Under the pieces are notes generated by a model that was given only the letters and a program-made list of their open reading frames with translations, was not told the origin of the DNA and made no database searches. From Arachnopeziza araneosa (lineage: Eukaryota > Ascomycota > Leotiomycetes > Helotiales > Arachnopezizaceae): a stretch of 64,000 bases of DNA. Made by a program: the position numbers and the translations under genes. Shown in pieces: positions 22,935-35,247 of the stretch. Numbering within the stretch: position 1 is the first letter of the stretch; the number at the start of each line of letters is the position of its first letter. The stretch lies in assembly GCA_003988855.1 (NCBI GenBank), contig QYAI01000033.1, forward strand, positions 62,001 to 126,000, written 5' to 3'.

Positions 22935-24478
22935 CTATCGTGTTGCTGGTGGAGGAACTTCAAAAGCAGGAGCGTGCTGCTCTGCCCTGTCATTATCGAT
23001 AGGTGAAACTGGTGTCTCGGGAGAGCTCTCAGCAAGAGTAGTGAGGTTCTCGCGTTTCTGTACGGCTTTCCAAGACCTGTTCTCACTGACAGCGTTCGAC
23101 TCAGCTAACTTGAGCCATTCATCCCATTCATCTGTCTTAGGAGCGGCTCCACCTCGTTTCACCCATCCTATCTTCTTCGTTTCTCGAATAGCGTACCACA
23201 CCGTGCGGGTGTAACTCGGGGTTCCTTCTAAACCATCATTTTGTTTGAGCTCGGCATGCTTAGCGTCAAGCGGGGTAATATCCTCGCATTCGTATATCGA
23301 GAGGTCCCAAAGCAACGTCTTCTTGATGATAGATGCACCCCAGTAGACACCGTTGAGGATAATGTATGACAAACCAATAGCAGCCTGCATTTCAAAGTTA
23401 CAATTTCCCAAAAGTACAACTGATACCATGAGCAAGAAGGTTCCCAAACCCACAAGAATTCGATACGGAATTATCTTCTGCACGTAGTATTGACAACCTT
23501 CTGTACCCGTATACAGTTCACGTGCAACGTCCTCATCACAACGCACAAGAAGGAAGGCTCCCTCTCGGGTTCGGATAACGACATCTCCTGCTGGTACTTT
23601 AGCTTTGGATGGTCGGTTCATCAGCACAGGTTGCCACCAGGATGCAAATCCCACGATGGACTATCAACAAATTAGTATTTAGTTTTCTTCCTTTTAACCA
23701 AGCTGTAAAAAGAGGGGCTAATGGTTCAAGCTCTCAAGAATGTTGCCAAAAACACAAGGGCTATTGAGATGGGTCCTCCTAACCTCTCTATCCTTGCAAT
23801 TGGAAAGGAGCAAATTGCTAGAAGATTGGAACTTACAGAAGCCATTGATATGGTGCCGAGCGCAGTGATAGCCGTGCCATCTTTCACTGCCACTGACCAC
23901 CCAATCAACGATAGTGTCCAGATACAAGAGGCAATGGAGAGGAGGTTGAGAGGAGAAAATGTCCGCGACGGAACACGGGGTCTATCGTCTGGTGCGATCT
24001 TGTCCTTGATCATTTGGAATGTTGTTCGGCGGTGCATAGGTCCAGGAGTGCCTGCCTCAAGTATTCCAGGCTCAAAAGTTGATTTGCTCCGTTTTTCTAG
24101 ATGTAGAGTTGGGGTCGGCGTCGCCAAATTATCTTTCTTGCCCTTATGTGTGATCCTTAGAACTCTAAACTCGAATGGCTGAAACTCTTCAATAGGATGG
24201 ATGATATTTGGGAAGTAGTTGAGGGTAGGTACAAGCGTGCCATTGTGTACACCAACCACAGCAGCGTTTACCTGTGGCATTCGAGTAGGACGTGTCGGCT
24301 TTAGAAGAGTTTGAGGGGCTGGAATAATTCGAGGAAGTATGCAAGTCCAGGAGGATGTGAGGGCTTGTGAATGAGACTCCATGGAACTCTCTCCAATAAC
24401 AGCCAACAGAGAGACAATATCCAATCTCCACCCACTGTCATTGCCATTTGTACCAACGGGAAACCACTTAGCCGCCAT
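22935..24478 (-). CDS. Conserved fungal four-TM membrane protein, function unknown
   Basis: Exons 24478-23756 and 23660-22935 give 482 residues. The N-terminal half is soluble (MAAKWFPVGTNGNDSGWRLD). Hydrophobic pairs follow: LNLLSIASCIWTLSLIGWSVAV, TALGTISMASVSSNLLAICSF, then after the splice YRILVGLGTFLLMVSVVLLG and AAIGLSYIILNGVYWGASII. A conserved cytosolic-looking block sits between them (GDVVIRTREGAFLLVRCDEDVARELY), and a second follows (WYAIRETKKIGWVKR...PKTDEWDEWL). I recognise this pattern from many Pezizomycotina hypothetical membrane proteins without assigned function. The proposed donor GTGTTT at 23755 is weak, but it is the only one before the in-frame TGA that joins ISIAL to SIVGFASWWQPV in frame. 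A TACTAAT branch site precedes the acceptor. Confidence 0.75.
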
Positions 24479-25405
24479 CTTGATAGTCTAATATTGCTTG
24501 TGAAAGAGACGACGTCGAAGAGGATGGTCGAGATGGTGACCTCCCTGGGGTTCTAGAGGATGATAAAATTTTCGTGGCTACGTCGTGAGTGCAAGGAGGT
24601 CGCTATATAGTCTCGCTTCAATAAGAATCGTGGTATTGAACAATTGAGATGTGCTGCCAGCGAGAGCCATCACACGGGCAGTCGTGTTGTCGTTGAGTTG
24701 GTTTCTGCGGACCGAGAGAGACAGGAAGAAAGATTGACTGGTCGGGTGATGTTTGCCAAGATTCAGCCCCCAAAGCCTTGCGACAGTCGTGGGATAATTC
24801 AAAGAGCCTTACATCTGCACAAATATCCCTCATGATGAAATAGAGGCTATGTTAGAAGACCTGCAGAATCGTCGCTGACGCCTCTGGGACATTCACGTAG
24901 CGGGGTCGGAATTTGGGGAGAGGAATTCGGGACGGACCGATTGTAACATCATGCATTTCAAGCACGAAAATGCCCTGACAATAAAATAGTCGGAATAATA
25001 CCCATCGAAAACAGTGGTATCTTTCAGGCAGAATAATTATCAATAAATCTTGGCATTCTCAATTTGCGTTATTTCTCTTGTTAATACAACTATTAAGAAG
25101 GTATTCGTTGTCTCGCTGTCCTTGCTACTCCTAGACAACCATTCGACGTTCTGGAAAAACTATTCAAGTCATCCTATCGTGATGTCTTCCATACAAGAAA
25201 GCTACTCTCATTTCACTGCCGAATATCTTGAGCGTCGTCGCGACCCAAGGCCTCAACACTGCGGCGGAATGTCCTCTAAAGTGCTTCGGTTGAGACTAGT
25301 GATATCTAATCTCTTAGTAATCGGACAGTACAGTAGCCGTAGCTACATATAGGGATAAAGTCGCTGACGAACATTGAAAGCATGTTAAAGTCGGCTCTTG
25401 AGTTG
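24479..25405. other. Intergenic region upstream of the four-TM gene
   Basis: Promoter of the gene starting at 24478 and the 3' flank of the deaminase-like gene (stop at 25406). A plus-strand frame at 25050-25352 has no support. Nothing else was seen. Confidence 0.45.
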
Positions 25406-27428
25406 TCAATGTCGACCAGGCTTCGGCTCCCAATTCTGAAAACGACTACTGTAGGTGTCGACGATCCAGTGGCAAAATTCGTCCCACTTCATGTTCCACT
25501 CCGCAGTAACATTTGCTCGCTCTACAGGAGTCATACAACTGTGTTCTAAACTCCACTCAGCAAGTTGTTTCCATCCTTGTAAGCTCATCGATTCTGATCC
25601 GATCATGACCTGATAAAAATCGTGCGATAAGGAGGATCTAGAAAGTATTAAGACGTATTCGATAAAACTTCGAAGAACAGACTTACTTGTAGAAGGTAGC
25701 ATTATCGCTATTGATCGTGCATGGAACATTATTCGCCAATAGAATAGGTAAATGATGACCTGCAATTACAGGCGTAAGGCCTAGAATCTCGTTTGAAATG
25801 GGACATGATTCGATGGCAATGTTCTTCTCTTTAAATATGTCCATTAGCAATGGATGTCTTGCTATAGCATATCCATGACCTATGCGTTTGGCTTTCAAAA
25901 GAATGGCATCGAAGAGATTGCCATCTACTTTGCTGCCAACGTCGAGAGTCTCGCCGCAGTGAAATAAGAATGGAATGTCTAAGTTCTGAGCTTTACACTT
26001 CTTCTGGAAATCGAGAAATTCAGGGATGAAATGGCGGAGTTCGTTTCCCATTTCCTCGTGGCCCACTAGATCGAATCCTAAACCAATTAGTATATTAAGA
26101 TCAGATAATTCATGATGCTATTTACCACATAACAGATCCCTATACTTGATCTTCAAATCTATGCACTCGTCCAATGCAGTGGCTATCTGATCTTTTCGGA
26201 AGGAGCGTGGCGTACAGTAGATAACTTTCATGCCGCCGAAATACTTACGCTCCTTCCTTAATTCCTCCATGGTGTTTTGTAGTTCCTCGTTTATGATTTG
26301 CATGATCCCCTCGTTCTCGATCGAGCCTTCCCCATCATCGGTTTTGAGCGAGTTGGTGCTCATAAAATTTGGCCGGATCTCAGCATACTGAATGTTGTCA
26401 TCTACGAAGTCCCGAATGCAAGCTTTCGTATAATTTCGAAAGGCTGATTCATAAGCGAACAAGCCTTTCATCATCTGAGTACGATGATTAAATTTCTCCC
26501 AAATTCTGTAATCAATTAGCGGATTGAGAGGAGCGTGGGAGAGGATCGCAACATACCCACGGCCCGTTTGGTGGCAATCATGAGCCTCTTGTTCAGAAAT
26601 CTGCATTTTCTTCTCTAACCAAGACTCAGCGGCTTTTATTCTTGATAGTTCGGGATCCGTTCTGTGATCCTTTCCGTCTTTGGGATCAAATTTCAGCTGA
26701 AAGTCCTTGTAACGCATCCATCTGTTGGGTACATAATCCTCAAGCCAAACATTTCCGAGAGGTACAAATTTCTCGTGTCCCTTCTCATCCTTGATACGAG
26801 TAGCTTCAGAGTCGGTCATCACCATAAATGAGATGCGAGAAGAATCCATCTTATCGGCGGTGGTGAGAGGTTCAGTGCTTCGAATGTACATAGCAGCGAT
26901 ATCCCTGGCTTGCCGAATCAAAAACCGAGCTGGGAGGCAGGAATTAAAATGGATATGAAGATGAGCCCCTTTTGGCATTTTTCGAGCGACTTCCATCAAC
27001 CATGTCTTATTGATAAGATCCACATTGCCCAGAAAATGCTGCCCTTGCGCTCTCTTTCCAGTTGGGTGTCCATGACCATCAAACGGTGAGCCATAGATAT
27101 GGTCCCAGTCATGAGCTTTGATCTTCTGAAGTAGTTTGGCGGCCTGGTTTTCAATACTTGTAGAGGAAGCGATGAGCGCGGCATCGAACGCTGTCTCCTT
27201 CTCAGCTAACTGGAGCCCCTCCAAGGCCCTGCTGTAGGCCTCGGGATCTTGAAAGTCGCAATCGCCGATAGCGCTTCGCCAGTCATGATGAGGTTTTGCG
27301 CCAGAACTGCCAACTAGATGCATTTTACGAAGTCGTCTTGGTGTTTGAGTGATGATATGATCCTGAGCCTTACTCTCAGGCGGAGGATCGTCACCGTCTT
27401 TATCAAGTGTAGAACAAAGAACGCCCAT
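25406..27428 (-). CDS. ADGF/CECR1-like adenosine deaminase-related protein
   Basis: Three exons: 27428-26126, 26077-25687 and 25637-25406, 641 residues; all junctions keep frame. The product matches the adenosine-deaminase-related growth factor branch, metal-dependent hydrolases deaminating adenosine. The zinc-binding HxH is seen in KGAHLHIHFNSCLPARFL (about residue 153) and the catalytic glutamate in LFHCGETLDVG (about 471). RIGHGYAIARHP, IAIESCPISNEIL and LSHDFYQVMIG follow. The last acid pair is altered: the motif reads NSDNATFY (about 558), where active ADGFs have Asp-Asp. The first Asp, the metal ligand, is kept. Unlike animal ADGFs, no signal peptide is evident (MGVLCSTLDKDGDDPPP), so it may be intracellular; an N-terminal Gly-Cys hints at lipid modification. 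Substrate and activity are unproven. Confidence 0.88.
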
Positions 27429-28926
27429 ACCATCAGCCTTGTATGTATGACAGCGATGCCTACGCTTGGGATCTAGTGTGATGTAGGTAGTGTGAAGGGT
27501 TCAACTGATGGTTTGCTCTCATGGCTGAGGTGAGCTCAAACAGGGCTGGCTGTTGCTCTCGTGCTCATAATCTACTGCTCCCCCTGCCTTGAGTTTAAGG
27601 ACACAGCCACGATGCTCTTGCCGCTGATTGGCTCATCCAAGCCGCACTGTTATGGTCGGCTTGCCTGTGATTCCCTGATAGTCGGCGGAGACTGCTGGAT
27701 GTGAGCAATATGGAAGTCAGCGGGATGATTATTGGCTCCTTGGGCAAATAATAAATATGAGCTGAAAGGCCACAGAAGACCGGAAGTGACTGGGCCAGTC
27801 ACGTGATGCTTTGTTGTTGCTCAAAACGTATTGAATTTCTTTGTTTGTTCGGACCATAGACAAAGCAGATGCCGCGATTCTCATATCTGGCCGCTTCCAG
27901 CCAAATCCATATTCGGGTTGAAAGTTCTGAAAAGTGCAAATGAGTGGTAAGGCTGGATATGAGGCATTCTCGAATATTCAGGGGGGAGACGCTAGCGGCA
28001 CAGCCTCGCTGCAACACAGAAGTTCAAAGTTTCCTTCGCACGAGCCCAGAGACGTCAAAATCATTTGTGCAAGTTTCGGTCAGGACAATGAAATGGAGCC
28101 TTGTCCAAGGCCCTTCGGTAATCTGCTGAGAATATTTCGTGAAGTCGCAATGGGGAAACCGTTCACTCGATGCCTCACTCGTCTAATCTGAGGTGGCTAT
28201 GTTCGCGCCACAACCAGGGTGGTACCTGCGCTAAGTACCGATGTCTATCACACCACCAGAGTCCTGAAATTCTCAGAATGTCTTCGTGTTCTAGAGGCTT
28301 TCTATGATCGGTATGACTTAACATGAAGGATGCTGCCTAGGTCTAAGAATTGATCAGACTCACAAGTCACCAAAGAAAGGCACAGGTTCATTCTTCGCCT
28401 CATCAGACCAACCAATGAGTCTTAGCGAACAGCTGGACAACGGCGTACTGTCATCCATTTTTCATTATCTAGAGCATGTATAGATACCGTTTGGGTGTTT
28501 CTCGCTCGCTCTTTGTCTGCTGCTACTCGAGAGGCCTTCAACCTTAGGATGGTGGATAATTAACGTAATTTAAGCAAAGGATCTACGACCTCGGGTCAAC
28601 AAATGATAAGGGTTGACTTAAGAAGTGATTCTCAGCTTCGACATATATGATGAAGGAAGTGAAGTTGGAGAACGGCCATTTGAGTTTCGTTTAGTCGGCC
28701 GCAACTTTCTCTAGCATTTTCACGGAGATCTTGAGGAAGGGTCAGTTTTCTTCAATTCAATTATTCAAGGTTGGTGCTTGAATTCTATGCCTAGCTCATT
28801 TTGCCCAATGTACAATGAATCGCTGTTTCCCAAGCTCAATAGCTCAATAGCACAATATCTGAATTTTGGTATGCAGCTTTCTCAGAAGTAACTGCTCGAC
28901 TAGCGAACCCGGGGTTTAACACCGAA
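27429..28926. other. Promoter of deaminase-like gene; 3' flank of BTB-like pseudogene
   Basis: About 1.5 kb. The part near 27430 is the promoter and leader of the deaminase-like gene. Frames at 27934-28191 show no family features. No gene or long repeat was recognised. Confidence 0.45.
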
Positions 28927-30027
28927 TCATCTCAACTTTATTCGCTTCAAGTCGCCAACACCTTTGGCGTTGAGATTCTCCCTAGATCTCTTGCGCTTCA
29001 TCTGCTCACGCCGAAAAGTGTCAATGATCTCTGGCCGACCCATGAACGAAAAGGACCAAGAATTACGCGAATGATTTAAACGGCAATCTTCGTCCCATAT
29101 GCCCAGACGGTTGTGAATCCAGTAGTCTTGGTCAAGATCCGTCTTCGAAACGTCCAAATAGCTGTTTTTTGAATAGCGTATAGATAGGCGAGGATTGACT
29201 TCTCATGGGCGGAACATTTTTCACGACAGACACGGTCGAGAGGTCCAAGAAGACCATCAAAGAGTTTAATTCTCATACTTCCACGCACCGCATTCAATTG
29301 TTCTGTTTAAACGATGAGCATCTCTTATAAGTAATTTGATGGCGAACAACTTACGAATGACACGGCCTTCCACATGAAGACCGCGGTAGCGGTTGGGATT
29401 TGCCTCTTGGATATGGCCAGTAGCTCGATGCACGAGCTGCTTGCTTACAAAAGCGAAAGCAACTGGGTTGTCGAATGTTTGCGAAGGATACAGTAAGGAC
29501 TTGAGATCATCTATTGACAAAGATGTCATCTTCAATCGTTCTCAGTAAGTTTCATACCAATCGCTGAGCATCTCCATGTGGAAAAGGTATTTCTACCACA
29601 GCCGATGGCATTCCAAACCTCTTCGATAGAAAGGTTGTACATCTCATCATTCAAAGCATTTTCGAAAAGTCGGAGCCGGAGTTGGACACTATCAACGGTG
29701 TCTTCGTGTAGAGTGATAGTATCGCTGCTACCTTCGATAAAGGGACCGTTGATCATGGCTTTCAAGGGGGCCGAGTTGCAATTATTCAAGATTGTCTTTC
29801 GAGAAACTTTGAAAGATGCCTCTCTCAGGACCAAACGATTTCCATTTCCATCATCGCTGTGCCTATCATACTCAACCACTCTGATAGTAAGGTCACCGGC
29901 CGGATCGAGTACAACATACGCGTTATCCTATGAAATTATGAGAAGTGAACGTGTTGAGGGTTGAAGAAAAAGAGAGTTCATGACTTACGGTGGAAGAACC
30001 AGTCGCCATATCTTCAGCGTTCGCCAT
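28927..30027 (-). pseudogene. Decayed fungal BTB-like (POZ-type) family gene
   Basis: Exon 1 (30027-29989, MANAEDMATGSST) and exon 2 from 29927 (LTIRVVEYDRHSDDGNGNRL, SFKVSRKTIL) match a large Pezizomycotina family with an N-terminal BTB-like domain. The family text then breaks three times. First, near 29593 a base is missing and KYLFHMEMLSDWYETY continues in another frame. Second, in that frame a TGA at 29544-29542 stands where the family has Trp; after it SIDDLKSLLYPSQTFD and FAFVSKQLVHRATGHI continue. A normal intron (29354-29303) is still recognisable and joins VIQ to QLNAVRGSM. Third, near 29150-29180 the frame shifts again and about 50-60 family residues are absent before DQDYWIHN and SWSFSFMGRPE. 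Together these indicate a pseudogene. A TGG-to-TGA change is compatible with RIP-type mutation but one site proves nothing. Confidence 0.75.
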
Positions 30028-30725
30028 TATTTCATAGGTAGCGGTGATGGTTGGAAGAGAGTGAGAGGCTGCATGTTGTGTTGTGTTATTGGAAGGAAAG
30101 TGGAAGAAACCAGAGTAGGCAAAGGCTTCGTTTGTAGGCAAAACAAAGCCCCGAGCCAGTAGGTGAATACGTAGCCTTTGCAAACTAAAATAAAACTAGC
30201 TGCTTCATGGATTCACTCCGAGACAATAGTGCATCGGCAGTGTAAGGCAGCTCGCTGTACTGTTTACTAAACTTAGTAGGCTACACAATATATGAGTGCT
30301 AGAGGAGATCAAGTAGTCGTCTTTTTATTCGAATTACGTTGTTGACCATGAGAGCCAAGTACAGAAATAATATGGAAGTGGGGAAGGATTTGCTTTATAT
30401 CTAGCTACGTAGTATACAATTTGGTGTTTTCAATTTCCCAAGACTTTGAGACTTGATATCTGAGATTTATTCATTTCAATCTCCCGAGAAAGATATCAAT
30501 TAGGACATTTCGGAAAGAGACTGGCTTCATAAAACCACTCTGTCTTGATGTCAAAGAGGATGTCTAAGTAGCTGAGAGTGTTAATCAAATGATTGGTTAA
30601 ACTTTGCTGAGTATAAGAAATAAACGAGTTTAAAATGAACGACGTTTCAGAGATCCAAGGACGTATGAATGACAGGAGACACATGAATTAAAATCGTTGA
30701 TTGTTGTGCTTCCTTAGAGCTGAGA
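30028..30725. other. Intergenic region between BTB-like pseudogene and ERG27
   Basis: Former promoter side of the pseudogene and the 3' flank of ERG27. AT-rich with no coding family seen. Confidence 0.5.
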
Positions 30726-32440
30726 TTACTTCTTTACTCCCAATATTACCTCCCACTCCTTCCTCAGCTCCTCCATCTGAGCCCAGCACTTCCCACCAAG
30801 GATTTCAAATTCTTCCCTAGCTTCTTTCGTCATATCTACAGCACTTTTGTGACGGCCAATCCTTTTCTCGCTATCCAAACTATCCTCTGCTTGTCCACTC
30901 CACCCCCATCCTGGAACTTCCGTCTTCATAACTCGTTCCTCGCCGCCCGAATTGGTTGCTGAACCCCATTTGCATTTGTTCAACCCATTTCCCTCCGATT
31001 GCTCCAATGCATTGTCGTCCGTGAGTGTCAGCCAAACAGGTGATACCGCAGCCTTGTAGGAATCAATTGTGTGCCAAGGACTCCCAAACCACCTCACGCA
31101 GTAGAATATGAACTTGTATATGGCGACTAAAAAGAAATTAAGTGGCATGATTTCCGAGACGAAGATACCTGGATGGGATAGGTATAGCTTTGGCTTCACC
31201 AAAGAATTCTCTGACTTCGAAAGATCCTGGTCAGATTTATTACTAGCAGTAACAGTGATTGAAGCATCGAAGAATGGGGCAGAAATGCGCTGAACAGATG
31301 GAAGTTCTGCAGTTAGTGCAAGAATATCAATTAGTCTTTTTGATGCTTCGTAAGGAGCAAGCGATTTTAGGCCCTGGATATCGTCGGCGGAGAAATACTG
31401 CCCGAGAGCCTCTATACTGGAAACCCATACGACCTTTCCTCCAGACTTAGATGATGTTGATGCTGGCCGGGACAATAGTGGCATCAGCTCGTGAGAAAGG
31501 ATGTAATGTCCAAAAACATTGGAACAAAACACTTCACCAAGAGGTGGCTCGTTGGGTTTGTCTTGGTCCGATAATAAAGGTTGGGTCATATCGTCTGAAG
31601 TTTTGCTGGTGCTTGGGGATAGTTGAGCTTTAATTACTGCTCCAACATTTGATATCTTATATCTGGGCCACGTGACAGCACTTGTGGTGTCCAGCAAGAC
31701 GTCTTTTGTAGCAAGAAGCCAATCTAAACCAATCCATCCTCCCATCCCAGCTGTCAAAAAGATTACATCTAATCTTGGAAGACGTATCCCACTCAGTCCC
31801 CAACCCCATGCTCTGTGTGCACCTACTGAGCCCGGCTCCTGGCTGAGAGCCCATCGATCTTGTGTGACATTCTCCGAATAGCTACTAGTTCCAGGAGACC
31901 CATGTGGTAACCTAGTGCCATCAATCGTGGTGGCATCAGGGCTTCCAAGCGTACCATTGACAAGTTTGTCTGCAATTGCGTAGACACTCTTCAAATCACA
32001 CAGGTCTGCCTCAATTCCTAGGAAATGTATTCTCTGTACGGTTTCCTCCCATTTGTACTCAATGCCTTGCGCCTTGGCTTTATCATTTTGTTTCGTAGCA
32101 TATGGAGAATATTCTGCTAGTTTCCTGACGTGGGCTCGAAGGCGGGAGATCGTGAAGCGGGTTTTGATTGGCGCTCGAGTGCAGACAATCAGAATAAGAT
32201 GCTTCTTGGATGGCGTGGTAGGGGAAGTAAGGAACTCATCGATAAGTCGAGATGCAATTGAGTAACCAAGGCCACTACTCAACAGTTAGCACTGGGGTCG
32301 GACCATTCGGACGGGTCGACAGGGTGATGAGGGTGAAGAGGAGTTCGAGAACTAAATGCAGTCCAGAAATCTCACCTATTGGCACCAGTAATCAAGGCAA
32401 ACAACTGGCTATCGCTGACTTCCCACGGTGGTAAACCCAT
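30726..32440 (-). CDS. ERG27: 3-keto-steroid reductase (ergosterol C-4 demethylation)
   Basis: Reduces the 3-keto sterol intermediate with NADPH during C-4 demethylation in ergosterol synthesis, in an ER/lipid-droplet complex with Erg25, Erg26 and Erg28. Exons 32440-32376 and 32277-30726 give 538 residues. The splice AATAG|TAGTGG rebuilds the Rossmann motif TGANSSGLGYSIA. Further short-chain dehydrogenase features are NVFGHYILSHELMP (about 277), the catalytic Ser in VWVSSIEALG and YEASK (about 331). Family-specific blocks are CTRAPIKTRFTISRLRAHV, LYLSHPGIFVSEIMP and WFGSPWHTIDSYKAA. It is longer than yeast Erg27 (347 residues) because of Ser/Thr-rich insertions and a C-terminal extension, as in other filamentous fungi. 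Next to SCT1, same strand. It is the target of hydroxyanilide fungicides in relatives such as Botrytis. Confidence 0.92.
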
Positions 32441-32888
32441 TTTGTTATTTAGGTATGAATTGAGATGGAGAAGGGCATATTTCGAAGCTATCCAAAAAGG
32501 GTTTTACAAGGATGACTGAAGGATGACTAAAATTGGCCAATCAGCGCCGTCGGACAATTTCACCTAAGAGTTAATGGAGATCATCGACACAAGTCGCTTC
32601 ATAATATGACATAGAATTTAACATTGAGCACTGCTATATTGTCTACACCATGAAATGGGAAGCCTGATATCTCAGCTTTAGGAGTTGAAGTAACGTCACA
32701 GCACTGTTATCAGCATTGGTTCCTAGACTATCATTATAGTCAAGTCTGAATATTGTACGCTTGCTCAAATCTAAAAACTTCACCATACAGGAAGCATACC
32801 CAGATAAAAATGATTGGTATTCCCCAAACGCCAACGCTGCTTACGCAAAACCCATCATCTATTCAGGTGCAAGGGCCGTCAACATCAA
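32441..32888. other. ERG27 promoter / SCT1 3' flank
   Basis: About 450 nt between co-oriented genes, containing the ERG27 promoter. Nothing else was seen. Confidence 0.5.
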
Positions 32889-35247
32889 TCATTCGTCCTT
32901 CTCATCCTCCTCCTCCTCCTCATCGCTAGTAGCCGCATTCTGAGCTTCACTCTTCCGTCTCCTTATCTGACCCCTCTCTCTCATAGCACCTCTTATTTTG
33001 GCACTCACTTCGTCGAAGCCTCCTTTCGAGTCTAAAGTGCTGAAGCTCTTAAGCGGAAATCCAGCCGAACCAACAGCACCGCCGCTACTGCTGCTTCTGC
33101 TCCTGCTCCTAGAAGGTGGCCTTGTGGCGAAAAGAGCAATATTTCCAAGGTTACCGAAAGATTCGTTCCGTGGGAGGTGGCCGCTATGGCTAGCTCCACC
33201 ACCAATTGAAGCATCTGTAAGGCTCCTTCGCAAGGGGGGCGGAGATTCTGGCTCTGAAAAACCAGAAAGGCTACTGTCTCTTCGGTGGAAGCCGCCATGT
33301 GTAGGCGATGTGGGACTTGCAATTTCTTTGTTTTGGAAAGGGTCTGCTACAATCCGAGATGCGTCAAAATCAGGGAACATCTCAGGTCCTAAGGTATTGA
33401 TCACGTCGGTCACCTCTGCGCTCAGTTTTTGACGTCGTTCTCGAAGTTGATGAATCGTGTTGTTAGAAGTAGGGTTGAGAGAAAGTAGAAGTGGGCGCAG
33501 TGACTTGACAATATCCATCCCAACTTCGCCGAATCTAAGAGCAGCAAATGTTATGGCGGGAAAGAATATGTATCCAAAAATTACAATAGCCCATAGTGGC
33601 ACCCAATTAGGCACGTAACCCTGTACTCGATTGCGGTAGGTCCAGTATGTGAGCAAGATGGTGTAAAAGTTGTAAAGAATGGGCGCAAAAGCAAGAGCTA
33701 CTAGAAGTTTCCAAGTCGCCATGACATCCCGACCCTGGAGCTTGACAGTTGATGCCGCGAGGGCTTCTCGAGATTTCTTGATACTGATAATCTTAGATGC
33801 TACAAAGACTGGCCCAAAAAGAACCAACCCAGGAAGCACACCAATAGACAGGGCGGCAAGCTTTGTCAAACGGTACAGTAACAGGAACACGACCTTGGGA
33901 ATTGAAAACTTAGCATACTCGACTTGATGGTCTCGTATGTTCAAATATCGAAGCTGTTTGTTGTAATCCAATACCGATTTCTTTAACGACACAATCCTTG
34001 GATCGTCTTTATAATGTGTGTAGCCTTTGACCAATCTTCTGTTAAGTTCGACAACCATGGGAAGGGGCAGCTTCTTGCCAGTTGGATTGTAAAGTCTTCG
34101 GGCTGCCTGAATAAGCATAAGAGTATCATAATCCGGGCTCGTGACAGTGACAGCGACGAGAGCTTGGTATACAGTATCAAGCAGCTGACTCACAGCTTCT
34201 CTTCGCTCTCCGCTCTTATAAAGATCGACAAGCTCTTTAGGGACTTCCACTGGGTTTCCGAACTCTACCACCGCCCTGGACCGAAATTTGTGAGCGTGGA
34301 AGTAGTTCATACCACAAGGAATGATTTTCAAACCGCTGTCCGGATCAGCTGCCAAAGCGCCGAGAGCCATAATGGCAACTCCTGCTTTTAATGGAAGAAG
34401 CTCGGTTCGATCATGGCTGCCACCCTCGGGGAAGATTCCAACAGCACCACCAGCACGAAGCCGATCAAAGACCGCATCGTATACCTGAGTTTGATCTACC
34501 TTGGGTGCCGTCTTGTATTTCGAACCCTGAAATCCTTCTTGAGTACCCTTCACAGATTGATCAGTAAAGTTCCCCTTCTCATCGATGTCGTCCCTTCCAG
34601 TAAGCTGTTTCATTGCTGCTCGACCTTTGAAAGCTTTCTTCAGTCTCAGCTCTTCTGCGCTTATAACTTCCGCAATCTCAGCATTGGCAGCTGTTCCCTC
34701 GACACTAGGAAGGACCAGGAGACCACCGATCTGGACCTGCGGGCTATCGAATTTCGAACCGACTCCTCGAATAAGGAAGGGATCATTGATTGGATCTGGA
34801 AGATAAATCGTTCCAGACCCAGGTTTAACCATATCCAAGGCCCGTCCAACAGGAACTGCGCCAACCTTACGAGCAAACCAGCCAATCAAGAACCTGTCCA
34901 TGGATTTGGCAGCTATAAGGAAAGCAGCCCGTCGGTGGCATTCTGTTCGGAGCGTTCGCATCAAAATCAGAGGGTCAACAAACTAAACAGTTGTTGTTAG
35001 TAGATGATTTAGAGAAAAGGCTACACAAATAACATACTTGATTCGCATGAGGGGCAGCCACGAAGATAACCGGACCAGTTCGGGGTACCTTCCATGATCC
35101 TCTCGGATGAACTTCACGGAAGAACAAATCAACTAAAATAGAAAACAACCATAGGAATACATCGTATACCCAGTTTGTCATGGGGTTTTGCTCTTTGTGC
35201 TTGGTGTAGTGAGGTATATGCTCGTGTATCTCGTCTGGCTTGGCCAT
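32889..35247 (-). CDS. SCT1: Glycerol-3-phosphate / dihydroxyacetone-phosphate acyltransferase
   Basis: First step of phosphatidic acid and triacylglycerol synthesis in the ER. Exons 35247-35038 and 34982-32889 give 767 residues. The intron splits the acyltransferase box, which reads AAPHANQ|FVDPLIL after splicing (His67, Asp73). Motif III is GIFPEGGSHDR (about 254), followed by KAGVAIMALGAL and KIIPCGMNYFHAHKFRSRAVVEFG. Membrane segments are an N-terminal anchor (VYDVFLWLFSILVDLFF) and, in the second half, LTKLAALSIGVLPGLVLFGPV, LVALAFAPILYNFYTILLTYW and VPLWAIVIFGYIFFPAITFA. The C-terminal tail is Ser-rich, probably phosphorylated as in yeast Sct1/Gpt2, and ends in a poly-Glu run (SDEEEEEDEKDE). 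The start is the first ATG after an upstream GTG-led extension. The yeast paralogues Sct1 and Gpt2 cannot be told apart here. Confidence 0.93.
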
